64,000 nucleotides of DNA from Aquisphaera insulae (lineage in GTDB: Bacteria > Planctomycetota > Planctomycetia > Isosphaerales > Isosphaeraceae). A program made the position numbers and the translations under genes. Below, in pieces: positions 43,500 through 51,316 of this stretch; the first letter of the stretch is position 1; every line of letters begins with the position of its first letter. The DNA lies in NCBI RefSeq assembly GCF_011064615.1, contig NZ_JAALJH010000017.1, positions 57,027 to 121,026 of the forward strand, in the 5' to 3' direction. A model generated the notes under the pieces. It saw nothing but the letters and a program-made list of their open reading frames with translations. It had not been told where the DNA came from and did no database searches.

Positions 43500-45377
43500 T
43501 CAATGCGGCGGGGGGCGATCCTCGGGACGGCTGGGGATCGAGTGATCCGTGTACACGAGATGGGGGACGCCCGCCTTGACCTTGGGCATGTGACAGACGA
43601 CGCAGCCCCGGTCGGGACGGACGGGGCAGGGCGTCGCCGTCTTCCCCGCCGGCAGCACGGCCGGGCGGGTCCGGATCCCGGCGGCCGGCGCGGGGGGAGG
43701 CGTGGCGGAATGGCAGCCGAGGCAGCGGGCCTCGTAGAAGGACTCCGAGGTCTCGGCATCGCGGTGCGGGTCGTGGCAGGTCAGGCAGGACAGATTCCCG
43801 GCGCTCCGGGTATAGCAGCGGCTCCGGGTCATCGCGCTCCCCTGGAAGCGGGCAGCGGAGCTCGAGTCCGGCGCGGCTTCATGGCCGCGGGGGCTGTGGC
43901 AGCCGGAGCAGAGTCCGGTGACCTCCTCGCCGGACGCCAGCCGAGGCCGCGCGATGGCCGGGTCCTGGAAGCCGAGCGCGGCGGCCCGCACGTGGTTGCC
44001 GCCGGGCCCGTGGCAGCGCTCGCAGCCGATGGCCGAATCCGAGGCCGCGGGCCCCACGCGGTCCATCGCGGATCGGAAGTCGGTGGCGTGGCAGGCCAGG
44101 CAACGCCTGAGCCCGTCCGGCGAGAGGGGCTTGCCCAGGTAGCCGTGCGCATCGTCGGGGCGCGGGACCGGGTCCAGGCCGGTGGTCAGGTCCCAGACCG
44201 GACCCCGGTAGGCCGTCAGGCGAAGCTCGCGGTACGCGCCGGCGTCGTCCCGCCCGATCCAGGTCCGGGCCCGATGCCCCGAGCCCAGGGCATAGACGAG
44301 GACCGCCCGCGCGACGTCACCGCCCCGGCGCGTTTCCACCTCCGGGGGGGATTTCGCGGCCCCGCTCATGAGTCGAAACGCGTGGGTCACGGCCGGGTCG
44401 TGTGGGTCCGCCGCCGGGCGGTCGGGCAGGGCGATCCCATCGGCCCGGCCCATCGGGTCGAAGGTCGAGGCGTGTCGGCTGGAGCGGTGGGCGGAGGCGA
44501 TCGCGCCGTGGCAGCCCGCGCAGCGGGCCTCGCCGACGAACGGGGCCGGCTCGGGCGCCGCGGGCCCGCCCCGGGCGGCCGGTCCGGCACGCCCGAGGGC
44601 CTCGGCCGCCTCCGCCGTCCGGCCCTCCTGGAGGAGGGCTCGGCTCAGTAGCCAGGCGGCCGCGCGGTCGTCCTCCGGCAGGGGGCTCAGGGCCGCGCGT
44701 GCCAGGTCCGGGCGGCCGGAACGGAGGCGATCGCGGGCCAGCGCGTGGCGGGCCTCGGCGGGCGAGAGGGTCGCCCGCCGGAGCGACGGGTCGAGCCGAA
44801 GGGCGTGCTCCAGGGCGTCGGCCGCGGCGGCGGGCTCGGAGAGGTCGGCGAGGATCGTGCCGAGGAGTACGCCGCCCCGGGCTTCCCAGCCGGAGACCTC
44901 GGCGAGCTTCCTGGCGCGGTCCGCGGCCTCGTAGGGGTTATCCTCCCTGGCATCGAGCCGGGCGAGGACGAACAGCGTGTCGGGGTGCCTCGGATCGCGG
45001 CCGATGGCCTCCTGCAACGCCGCGTAGGCGTCGTCCTTCTCCCCGCGACTTTCGAGAGTGGCCGCGAGGAGGAAGAAGTCCTCCGCCTCCCAGGCCCCTC
45101 GGTCGAGCCTCCGGAAGAGGCCGGCGGCGACGTCGCTCCGCCCCTCGCGGGCGGAGGATCGGGCCAGGAGCCGGACCGCGTCTCCGTCTCCCGGATGGGA
45201 CTTCAGCCGCTCCCTCGCCGCGTCGGAGGCGTGGCGGTAATCCCCCCGATCATAGGCGGCCACCCCCCGGGCCAGCGGGTCGGCCGCCGCGTGCCGTCTC
45301 CAGAAAAGAGCCCCCGTGCCCGCGACGACGACCGTCGCCAGGGCCAGGGCCGGCCCGATCCGTCGCCATCGCTGCAT
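43500..45377 (-). CDS. Seven-haem c-type cytochrome with TPR domain
   Basis: This 625-residue protein has one N-terminal membrane helix (PALALATVVVAGTGALFW). TPR-like helices fill about 35-270 (ARGVAAYDRGDYRHA, ALQEAIGRDPRHPDTLFVLA). Then come seven CxxCH haem sites in order: CAGCH, CLACH, CERCH, CSGCH, CLTCH, CLGCH and CVVCH. This resembles the TPR/cytochrome c554-like proteins of planctomycetes and should carry electrons in the periplasm. ATG 45377 has GAGGGGG upstream. The porin gene follows on the same strand after 72 bases, so co-transcription is possible. Confidence 0.85.
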   Translation of the reverse strand: MQRWRRIGPALALATVVVAGTGALFWRRHAAADPLARGVAAYDRGDYRHASDAARERLKSHPGDGDAVRLLARSSAREGRSDVAAGLFRRLDRGAWEAEDFFLLAATLESRGEKDDAYAALQEAIGRDPRHPDTLFVLARLDAREDNPYEAADRARKLAEVSGWEARGGVLLGTILADLSEPAAAADALEHALRLDPSLRRATLSPAEARHALARDRLRSGRPDLARAALSPLPEDDRAAAWLLSRALLQEGRTAEAAEALGRAGPAARGGPAAPEPAPFVGEARCAGCHGAIASAHRSSRHASTFDPMGRADGIALPDRPAADPHDPAVTHAFRLMSGAAKSPPEVETRRGGDVARAVLVYALGSGHRARTWIGRDDAGAYRELRLTAYRGPVWDLTTGLDPVPRPDDAHGYLGKPLSPDGLRRCLACHATDFRSAMDRVGPAASDSAIGCERCHGPGGNHVRAAALGFQDPAIARPRLASGEEVTGLCSGCHSPRGHEAAPDSSSAARFQGSAMTRSRCYTRSAGNLSCLTCHDPHRDAETSESFYEARCLGCHSATPPPAPAAGIRTRPAVLPAGKTATPCPVRPDRGCVVCHMPKVKAGVPHLVYTDHSIPSRPEDRPPPH

Positions 45378-45551
45378 GCAACCCCCTCGCCCCACCCCGC
45401 CCCTCGCCGGCGCCCTTACCGTGAGGGAGTCCGTGAGACCTGTAGAGCGTCCCCGGAAGCCTCCATAAAGTTCGACGAGAAAGGCGGGCCGGGGTCGACA
45501 TCGGGACGGAGGGCCCCTCGATGCCGCGATTCGGCCGATGGCCTCGGACGA

Positions 45552-46142
45552 TTATGAGGCGAGAGGCAAGCGCGGGCTCCTCCTCAGGCGATACAGGCCC
45601 AGCCGGTTCGTCTTGATCGGCGAATGGTCGGCCATGTCGACCTGGTAGATGCCGGGGGGGATGTCCAGCCGGAGGCAGGGGATCGTCGCCTGCTCCCCGA
45701 TCGAGGCCGGGACGCCGTCGCCGGGGAGCGCCGAATCGAAGACGACCAGGCCGCCGTCGGAGACCGTAAGGCGGTGGGGCGTCGGCTTCCACGACGACGC
45801 GGGCATGGTCAGCAGGGCCCTGCGGAGCGTCGCCTCGTCCTCGGCATAGATCCCCCGGACCAGGATGCCCCCCTCCACGTGGGGCACGAAGGTGGTCGGC
45901 CTGGAGGCCCTGCGGAGGACCAGGGCCCGCCCCGTCCCGACCGCGAGCGTCCCCACCGGGCCCTTGATGCTCCAGGCACGACCGCAGTCGCCATGCCAGG
46001 GGTCGAGGCTCTGCCACCAGCGATCCAGATCCTCGAGCGATTGAGTCCCGTCGACGCCCCCCCGCCAGCGAGGGGCGATCTCGGCCGGGATCACAACGAG
46101 TGGACCACCCTTCGCGCCGACCCACGACAGACGGTCATTCAT
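45552..46142 (-). CDS. Imm21-family immunity protein
   Basis: This 196-residue protein has the Imm21 pattern: DCGRAWSIKGPVGTLAVG, RALVLRRASRPTTFVPH and GGILVRGIYAEDEATLRRAL. In polymorphic toxin systems such proteins neutralise the toxin delivered by kin. No toxin gene lies beside it, so it is an orphan, either protecting against foreign toxins or left behind. The frame starts at ATG 46142; no clear ribosome site was seen. Confidence 0.7.
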   Translation of the reverse strand: MNDRLSWVGAKGGPLVVIPAEIAPRWRGGVDGTQSLEDLDRWWQSLDPWHGDCGRAWSIKGPVGTLAVGTGRALVLRRASRPTTFVPHVEGGILVRGIYAEDEATLRRALLTMPASSWKPTPHRLTVSDGGLVVFDSALPGDGVPASIGEQATIPCLRLDIPPGIYQVDMADHSPIKTNRLGLYRLRRSPRLPLAS

Positions 46143-46449
46143 GATATTCCGCCCTCAATTCCGGAATCGTGAATCCATCGGCTCCTGGGCGGCCGGGGAT
46201 CCTTCCCCTCCGCCGGGCCGCTCGCGCCAGGACCTGGCGCCGCGCCGAGGGAGCCTCCTGTGCGCTCCTTGCGGCCCGACGAAATTATTAGGAGTTTCAG
46301 CGGCGACAATCTTTCAGAAATCTCACAGGCCCCTGGAAAAATCCGCGGGGCATGATCTCATGCCGTCACGGCGGGCCCGACCTGCGTGTCCATACCCCCG
46401 GCCTCCGGCCCGAGGGACGGATTGGATCGCCCGGGGACGGGGACGCGGC
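46143..46449. other. 307-base intergenic stretch
   Basis: This lies between the start of the Imm21 gene and the stop of the next minus-strand gene. It holds a moderately AT-rich patch at 46280-46350 that may contain the Imm21 promoter. No gene is seen. Confidence 0.4.
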
Positions 46450-47610
46450 TCAGGACGCCGGCGGGCCGACGACCCGATCGAGCCCCAGCCACCGGGCCAG
46501 CTCGGCGAGCTCCGCCCGGAGCTGGTCCATGGTATGGGGGGGAGCGTCCGGCTCGAGGTGTGCGGCGTGCGCGAGCAGCCGCGACGCCTTTCGGTCGGCC
46601 TTGAGGTCCACCCGGCCGACGAGCCGCTCGTCGAGCAGGAACGGCAGCACGTAATAGCCGTGCTGCCGCCTCTCGGCCGGCGTGTAGATCTCGATGCGGT
46701 ATCGGAATCCGAACAGGCGTTCCGCCCGCGCCCGCTCCCAGACGAGCGGGTCGAATGGGGCGAGGAGGGCCCGGGCCTTCACCCGCCGAGGGCGGCTGGC
46801 GTCGCGGTGGAGGAACGCCGCCGGCCACCCGGGCACGGCGGCCGGGACGAGCACGCCCTCCTCCGCCAGCTCGGCGATCGCCCGGCCGGCATCCCCGGTG
46901 GCGAGCCGGAAGTAGTCCCTCAGCTCGGCGAGCGTCGCGACCCCGAGCGCCCGCGCCGCACGCTCGATCAGGCCTCGATGCGCCTCGGCCTCGTCGGGGG
47001 TCGGCAACGCCAGGATCTCCGCCGGGATGACGCGCTCGGTCAGGTCGTAGACCCGCTCGAAGCTGGGGCGGCGGGTGGCCGTGGTGATGTGGCCCGCCCA
47101 GAACAGCCACTCGAGGGCCTGCTTCGACTCGCTCCATTCCCACCAGCCGGAGCGGCTGCGCTCGAAGTCCGAGGCGGCGAGCGGCCCCTCGTCCCGGATC
47201 CGCCCGAGGACCTGCATCGCCAGGGCGCGACGCTCCCCCGCGAAGGCCCGGAGGGGCCGGTATCCCGCCTCGCCGCGATCGGCCCGGGCCATCCGCCACC
47301 GCAAGAGCGGGTGCAGCGCCAGCGGCAGGAGCGACGCCTCGTGCGCCCAGTACTCGAAGAGCCGGCGATCGCCCGGCCGGCCCCACGCCGCGCGATCCAG
47401 GAGCGACCGCTCGTACGGCCCCAGCCGCGAGAACGCCGGCAGATAATGGGCCCGGGCCAGGACGTTCACGCTGTCGATCTGGTGCAGCCCGAGGCGATCG
47501 AGCGTGCGGCGCAGGTGGCCCCGGTCGGCCGCGGCGGGCCGCGGGACGTCGAGGCGCTGGGCCGAGAGCGCGATCCGCCGCGCCTCGTCGTTGGTGATTC
47601 GCTCGGTCAT
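46450..47610 (-). CDS. YcaQ-like DNA glycosylase (winged helix)
   Basis: This 386-residue protein matches the crosslink-repair DNA glycosylase family (HTH_42). LGLHQIDSVNVLARAHYLP near residue 42-60 contains the catalytic Q-x-D motif of the YcaQ family. Later markers are FEYWAHEASLLP, SPRSGWW-like SRSGWWEWSESKQALEWLF and the C-terminal FDPLVWERARAERLFGF. It should unhook interstrand crosslinks or remove alkylated bases in the cytoplasm. I chose ATG 47610; GTG 47625 would add five residues. No linked operon partner is evident. Confidence 0.85.
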   Translation of the reverse strand: MTERITNDEARRIALSAQRLDVPRPAAADRGHLRRTLDRLGLHQIDSVNVLARAHYLPAFSRLGPYERSLLDRAAWGRPGDRRLFEYWAHEASLLPLALHPLLRWRMARADRGEAGYRPLRAFAGERRALAMQVLGRIRDEGPLAASDFERSRSGWWEWSESKQALEWLFWAGHITTATRRPSFERVYDLTERVIPAEILALPTPDEAEAHRGLIERAARALGVATLAELRDYFRLATGDAGRAIAELAEEGVLVPAAVPGWPAAFLHRDASRPRRVKARALLAPFDPLVWERARAERLFGFRYRIEIYTPAERRQHGYYVLPFLLDERLVGRVDLKADRKASRLLAHAAHLEPDAPPHTMDQLRAELAELARWLGLDRVVGPPAS

Positions 47611-47672
47611 CGGTCGCTGCGTCACCTTCCCGGGGTCGTGCGGGACATCATATCAAAGGGTGCCCCGGGACT

Positions 47673-48101
47673 TCATCGGATTTGAGCCGTCAGATGCCGC
47701 GTGACGCGACCGTCGGGGATCGCCAGCGAAAGCACTCGGCGTGCACCGTCCGCGTACTCGACACGCACCAGTAGGAACCGATGCTGGAAATAGGACAATT
47801 CCCGCCGGGACATCATTGATTTTGTCCCGCTGCAACGCACCCGGACCTCGAATGATTGGTCGGCGCCCCAGCGGATCTCCTCGAGTCGCGACTCAGGGCA
47901 GTCAGGATGGGCCAGCTCGTGCTCGATCTCGTCCTTGGATGCGAAGGATCTGGCGGCCACCGCGACGATGGAATGGCCTCCGCTGCCCACCAGGTCGACC
48001 TGCAAGGGGAACGCGCCATCCCAGATGGCCCCCGCACAGGAGTCGAGGCAAAGACCGACCGCGGCGAAGGCGATAAAGGCCATCAGGTGTCGCATCTTCA
48101 T
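47673..48101 (-). CDS. Exported hypothetical protein
   Basis: This 142-residue protein has a signal peptide with a possible lipobox (AAVGLCLDSCAGA, Cys at about 18-22). The mature part contains HSIVAVAARSFASKDEIEHE and LSYFQHRFLLVRVEYADGARR and has no recognised domain. ATG 48101 begins MKMRHLMAF. It lies alone between the YcaQ-like gene and a damaged membrane gene. Confidence 0.55.
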   Translation of the reverse strand: MKMRHLMAFIAFAAVGLCLDSCAGAIWDGAFPLQVDLVGSGGHSIVAVAARSFASKDEIEHELAHPDCPESRLEEIRWGADQSFEVRVRCSGTKSMMSRRELSYFQHRFLLVRVEYADGARRVLSLAIPDGRVTRHLTAQIR

Positions 48102-48556
48102 TCGCTCGGGGGTGCCGTCGCATGCCCGCCTCCTGACGACGGCCCACTGCGGCCCTGGTCACCGAGACGGTCGATGATACCACGAGGGCCGCGGCGGTGC
48201 GGGGGCCTCCCGGGCGGCGAGGCCGCCATCGGGCGGAGGATGACCGGAACGCAGAGCACGCATTGGTATGGATACCCGCCTCGATTCCCGCCGAATGCGA
48301 CTCCCCGTTGCCGGGCCCAACCTCACCCGAAGGCAGGCTCGCGAATCTCCGTCGCCCCTCCCGTTCGGCGCGGCGGGAGGGAACCTGGCTCGGCCGATGA
48401 GAATGCTGCACGCGATGGAGCGGAACATCCCACGGGTCTTGCCGGGAGTTCCGCCAAGGGAGATTCTCCGGAATCCTCGAGTTCGAAGCGCCGGCGAGGG
48501 CGTGGAGCCGAGGGGGGAAGCACGGCCGACGACCTCTCGTCGATGGGCCCACGGGA
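48102..48556. other. 455-base stretch holding a scrap of the efflux-pump gene
   Basis: No intact gene is seen. Bases 48222-48260 match 49242-49280, near the 3' end of the Tet-type efflux gene, at 37 of 39 positions. The long minus-strand frame through this region is the out-of-frame tail of the damaged membrane gene upstream. Confidence 0.5.
48222..48260 (-). repeat. 39-bp copy of the efflux-pump 3' end
   Basis: This matches 49242-49280 with two mismatches, in the same orientation. In the intact gene it encodes VPVILRQMAA near the C-terminus. The rest of the gene is not present here, so it is a fragment left by duplication or recombination. Confidence 0.7.
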
Positions 48557-48923
48557 TCAGGTTCGCGGCCCGAACAGCCGCCATGCGAGCAGGGTGTAGA
48601 GGGCCGCCGTGGCCGCGGATATTCGGGATGAAGATCACATGTCCGCCGCGATGGAGGATGTGAAATCGACCGGTCGCCAGGCGAACCAGGAGGGAAACCG
48701 GCAGGTGATAGAGCAGGTAGGCATTGAACCAGGCCTCGTCCCGGTTGAGCTGCCGGACGTCGTGGATCGCGACGAGAGTCCGGGCGTCGAGCCGCGTGGG
48801 CCCGCCCTGCCTCTCCTCGGCGGAGCGGATCACGGATTTCCAGTATCGATACTTGATGACATACGAGATAACCCAACCGATCTCGATGATCCAGGCCAGT
48901 GCGATGAGGACGACAGCCCACAT
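48557..48923 (-). pseudogene. Small membrane protein, frameshifted near 48614
   Basis: From ATG 48923 the frame reads a membrane helix (VVLIALAWIIEIGWVISYVI) and YHLPVSLLVRLATGRF then HVIFIPNI. At 48612-48617 the frame appears to gain one G. In the shifted frame the protein continues as ATAALYTLLAWRLFGPRT and stops at TGA 48559-48557, a natural second helix end. In the frame as written it instead runs about 130 codons through Arg/Pro-rich sequence to 48159. Repaired, the product would be about 121 residues. Function is unknown. Confidence 0.6.
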
Positions 48924-48967
48924 CTCCGCGCCCCCGATCGTTCCCTGTCTTCGCGAATCCGCCTCGA

Positions 48968-49183
48968 TCAAGATACTTCATGTCGGTGGGGGATCGAAAG
49001 CCCGGTGGATCCTCGCGACGACCGCTCGAGGGCAGGGCTCCGGCCGGTGATCCGCCGGATCACCTCGCCGATGAGATGGCCGCAGGTCAGCATGCGGCAG
49101 CCCGACTTGCCCCGGGCCCCGAACTCCGGCGGGTCGCTGGCGACGGTCGCGTCGAGGTCGAGCCCTCCGCGGTCGGCCAGCAC
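48968..49183 (-). CDS. Short ORF, possible gene fragment downstream of the efflux gene
   Basis: This 71-residue frame (GTG start) is protein-like in its first part: LDLDATVASDPPEFGARG and MLTCGHLIGEVIRRITGR. It lies 15 bases after the efflux-gene stop and in the same frame. No family is recognised and no ribosome site was found, so it may be the remains of a longer gene. Confidence 0.3.
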   Translation of the reverse strand: MLADRGGLDLDATVASDPPEFGARGKSGCRMLTCGHLIGEVIRRITGRSPALERSSRGSTGLSIPHRHEVS

Positions 49184-49198
49184 GAGCGCGGGCCGAGA

Positions 49199-50407
49199 CT
49201 ACGGGGCTGCTTCAACCGCCTCGATCGACGGCCCGCGGGATGCCGCCATCTGGCGGAGGATGACCGGGACGCAGAGCACGTAGAGGCCGGCCCCCACCAG
49301 CCAGACCAGGCCCGGGGACGAGGGCGGCGACGCCGCGTAGAGGCTCGTGGCGGCGATCGGGCCGATCACCTCGGTCAGGCTCGTAAGGCTGACCAGCGTC
49401 CCCTGCAGCTCGCCCTGGTGCTCCTCGCTCACCTGCCGGGACAGCAGGGCCTGGAACGCCGGCAGGGCGATCCCGCCGGCGGTGAACAGGAACATGATCG
49501 CGAAGACCATCCAGCCCTTCGTGATCAGGGCCATCGCGATGAACGCGGCGCAATCGCAGGCGACCCCCAGCAGGATCGCCCCGCGCTCGCCGAAGCGGCG
49601 GGTCGTCGGCTCGGTGAAGAAGGCCTGCGCGACCGCGTGGAGGATGCCGAACGCGGCGAAGGTCAGGCCCACCATCCGGATATCCCAGCCGAACCGGTCC
49701 TCCCCGTTGATGATCCACAACGATCCCGGGATCTGGCCGATCAGGTTGATCAGGAAGTAGATCAGGAGCAGCGGCAGGAGCGTGCGGTTGCCGCGGATCG
49801 ACAGCAGCGAACCGACGAAGCTCCGCCCCTCCCGATCCGAGGCGGCCCCCGGCCGGTGCGACTCGGGGAGCACGAAGATCCCCATCAGGAGATTCAGGCC
49901 GCTGAACCCGGCGGCGAGCAGGAACGGATAGCGCGGCGAGAAGCTGCCGGCCAGCCCGCCAAGGAGCGGGCCGGCGACGAACCCGAGGCCGAAGCAGGCA
50001 TTCATGAACCCGAACCGCCTCGCCCGCTCGTCCGGGCCGGAGATGTCGGCGATGTAGGCCGTCGCCACGGCCAGGTTGGCCCCCGTCATCCCGGCCAGCA
50101 CCCGCCCGACATACAGGATCCCCAGGGCCGGCGAGAGCCCCATGATCAGGTAATCGACCGACGCCACGCCCAGCGAGACCAGCAGGACCGGCCGGCGGCC
50201 GTACCGGTCGCTCAGGCGGCCGAGCACGGACGAGAACAGGAACTGCATCAGCGGATAGATCGCCATGAAATAGCCGAAGCGGCCGGCGATACGCGTCTCA
50301 TGCGACAAGTCGCGTAGCAGGGTCGGGATGACCGGCATGGCCAGGCCGATCCCCACCGCGTCGAGGGCGACCGTCGCCAGGATGACGATCAGGGCTCGAT
50401 GAATCAA
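49199..50407 (-). CDS. Tet/TCR-type MFS efflux transporter
   Basis: This protein of about 402 residues has twelve predicted transmembrane helices. ALIVILATVALDAVGIGLAMPV is helix 1 of the TetA type; GRLSDRYGRRPVLL is the loop 2-3 motif with Gly-x-x-x-Asp-Arg. It would exchange a drug or metabolite for protons at the inner membrane; the substrate cannot be told. I chose TTG 50407 because GAGG lies nine bases upstream and TetA proteins begin close to ALIVIL; GTG 50458 would add 17 residues. It is divergent from the TetR gene, and the operator at 50595-50606 could also control it. Confidence 0.85.
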   Translation of the reverse strand: MIHRALIVILATVALDAVGIGLAMPVIPTLLRDLSHETRIAGRFGYFMAIYPLMQFLFSSVLGRLSDRYGRRPVLLVSLGVASVDYLIMGLSPALGILYVGRVLAGMTGANLAVATAYIADISGPDERARRFGFMNACFGLGFVAGPLLGGLAGSFSPRYPFLLAAGFSGLNLLMGIFVLPESHRPGAASDREGRSFVGSLLSIRGNRTLLPLLLIYFLINLIGQIPGSLWIINGEDRFGWDIRMVGLTFAAFGILHAVAQAFFTEPTTRRFGERGAILLGVACDCAAFIAMALITKGWMVFAIMFLFTAGGIALPAFQALLSRQVSEEHQGELQGTLVSLTSLTEVIGPIAATSLYAASPPSSPGLVWLVGAGLYVLCVPVILRQMAASRGPSIEAVEAAP

Positions 50408-50594
50408 AGCGTGACCTCGCAGGAAACGGTTCGGGAGAATGAGTCCCGGCGCAGACACGCGCCGCCCGGGCGGGGTTCGGGACGCGTCGTGGGAAATCCC
50501 ACTCCGGGTCGTCCGACGGAAGGCTCGTCCCCTCCCCCACGTCCAGTCAACACATCGAGGTACGCCGCCGCGTGGGGTCGCCGCCGCGCAAATA

Positions 50595-50606
50595 TGAGCA
50601 CGCTCA
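50595..50606. promoter_or_regulatory. TetR-type operator, copy 1
   Basis: TGAGC-AC-GCTCA is an inverted repeat with 5-bp arms and a two-base centre. An identical 12-base copy lies at 50644-50655. This one sits nine bases upstream of the -35 box and between the divergent efflux and TetR genes. Confidence 0.75.
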
Positions 50607-50614
50607 TTTTATTC

Positions 50615-50642
50615 TTGACGGCCCCTCGCGCCCCGCTACAAT
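50615..50642 (+). promoter_or_regulatory. Promoter of the TetR/ABC1-kinase operon
   Basis: TTGACG (50615-50620) and TACAAT (50637-50642) are 16 bases apart and 40 bases before ATG 50683. The promoter is bracketed by the two TGAGC-N2-GCTCA operators, one of which begins just after the -10. Confidence 0.7.
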
Positions 50643-50643
50643 A

Positions 50644-50655
50644 TGAGCACGCTCA
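50644..50655. promoter_or_regulatory. TetR-type operator, copy 2
   Basis: This is identical to 50595-50606 and starts two bases after the -10 box, covering the expected transcription start. Binding here would block initiation. Confidence 0.75.
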
Positions 50656-50682
50656 CAAAAACACGAGGGGAAGGAGCGGGGA

Positions 50683-51312
50683 ATGCGTGTGTCGGCGGAG
50701 ACGAAGGCGGCCACCCGTCGGCGGATACTGGAGGTGGCCCGGGGGTTGTTCGGGGGGCAGGGGTTCGACGCGACCACGACGCGCGACATCGCGCGGTCGG
50801 CGGGGATCGCGGCGGGCACGCTGTTCAACTACTTCGCGACGAAGGAGGCGATCGTCGAGGACCTGGTGGGGGAGGCCCACGCCGAGGCCGTGGGGCCGTT
50901 CGCGGGCGGTCAGGGAAAGGCCGGGTCGCGGACCCTGGAGGAGGAGCTGTTCGCCCTCGTCGCCGCGGTCTTGCGGAAGCTCGCCCCGTACCGGGCGTTC
51001 TTGCCGGCGGTGATGGAGACGACGCTCTCGCCCCTGGCGATGGCCCGCGACGGGGAATCGCCGTCGCTGCGGGTTACCCATTTGGAGGCCGTGGTCCGGA
51101 TCGCGAGCCGGCACGGGCGGCATGAGGCCCTGTCGGGCCCGGCCCTGCAAATCTACTGGACGCTCTTCGCGGGCGTCCTGGCCTTCTGGGCGAAGGACCG
51201 ATCCCCGCGCGAGGAGGACACGCTCGCGCTGCTGGATCAATCGCTGGAGATGTTCGTGGGCTGGCTGAACGGCCAGAGGGTCGAGGACGCGAGGAGCGAG
51301 GGAGGGAGATGA
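50683..51312 (+). CDS. TetR-family transcriptional regulator
   Basis: This 209-residue repressor has the N-terminal helix-turn-helix at about 10-58 (RRRILEVARGLFGGQGFDAT, TTRDIARSAGIAAGTLFNYF). The C-terminal 140 residues are helical and would bind a ligand and dimerise. GGGGAAGGAGCGGGG supplies the ribosome site. It is followed after four bases by the ABC1 kinase gene. It presumably represses its own operon through the two operators and perhaps the divergent efflux gene. Confidence 0.88.
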   Translation: MRVSAETKAATRRRILEVARGLFGGQGFDATTTRDIARSAGIAAGTLFNYFATKEAIVEDLVGEAHAEAVGPFAGGQGKAGSRTLEEELFALVAAVLRKLAPYRAFLPAVMETTLSPLAMARDGESPSLRVTHLEAVVRIASRHGRHEALSGPALQIYWTLFAGVLAFWAKDRSPREEDTLALLDQSLEMFVGWLNGQRVEDARSEGGR

Positions 51313-51316
51313 GGCC

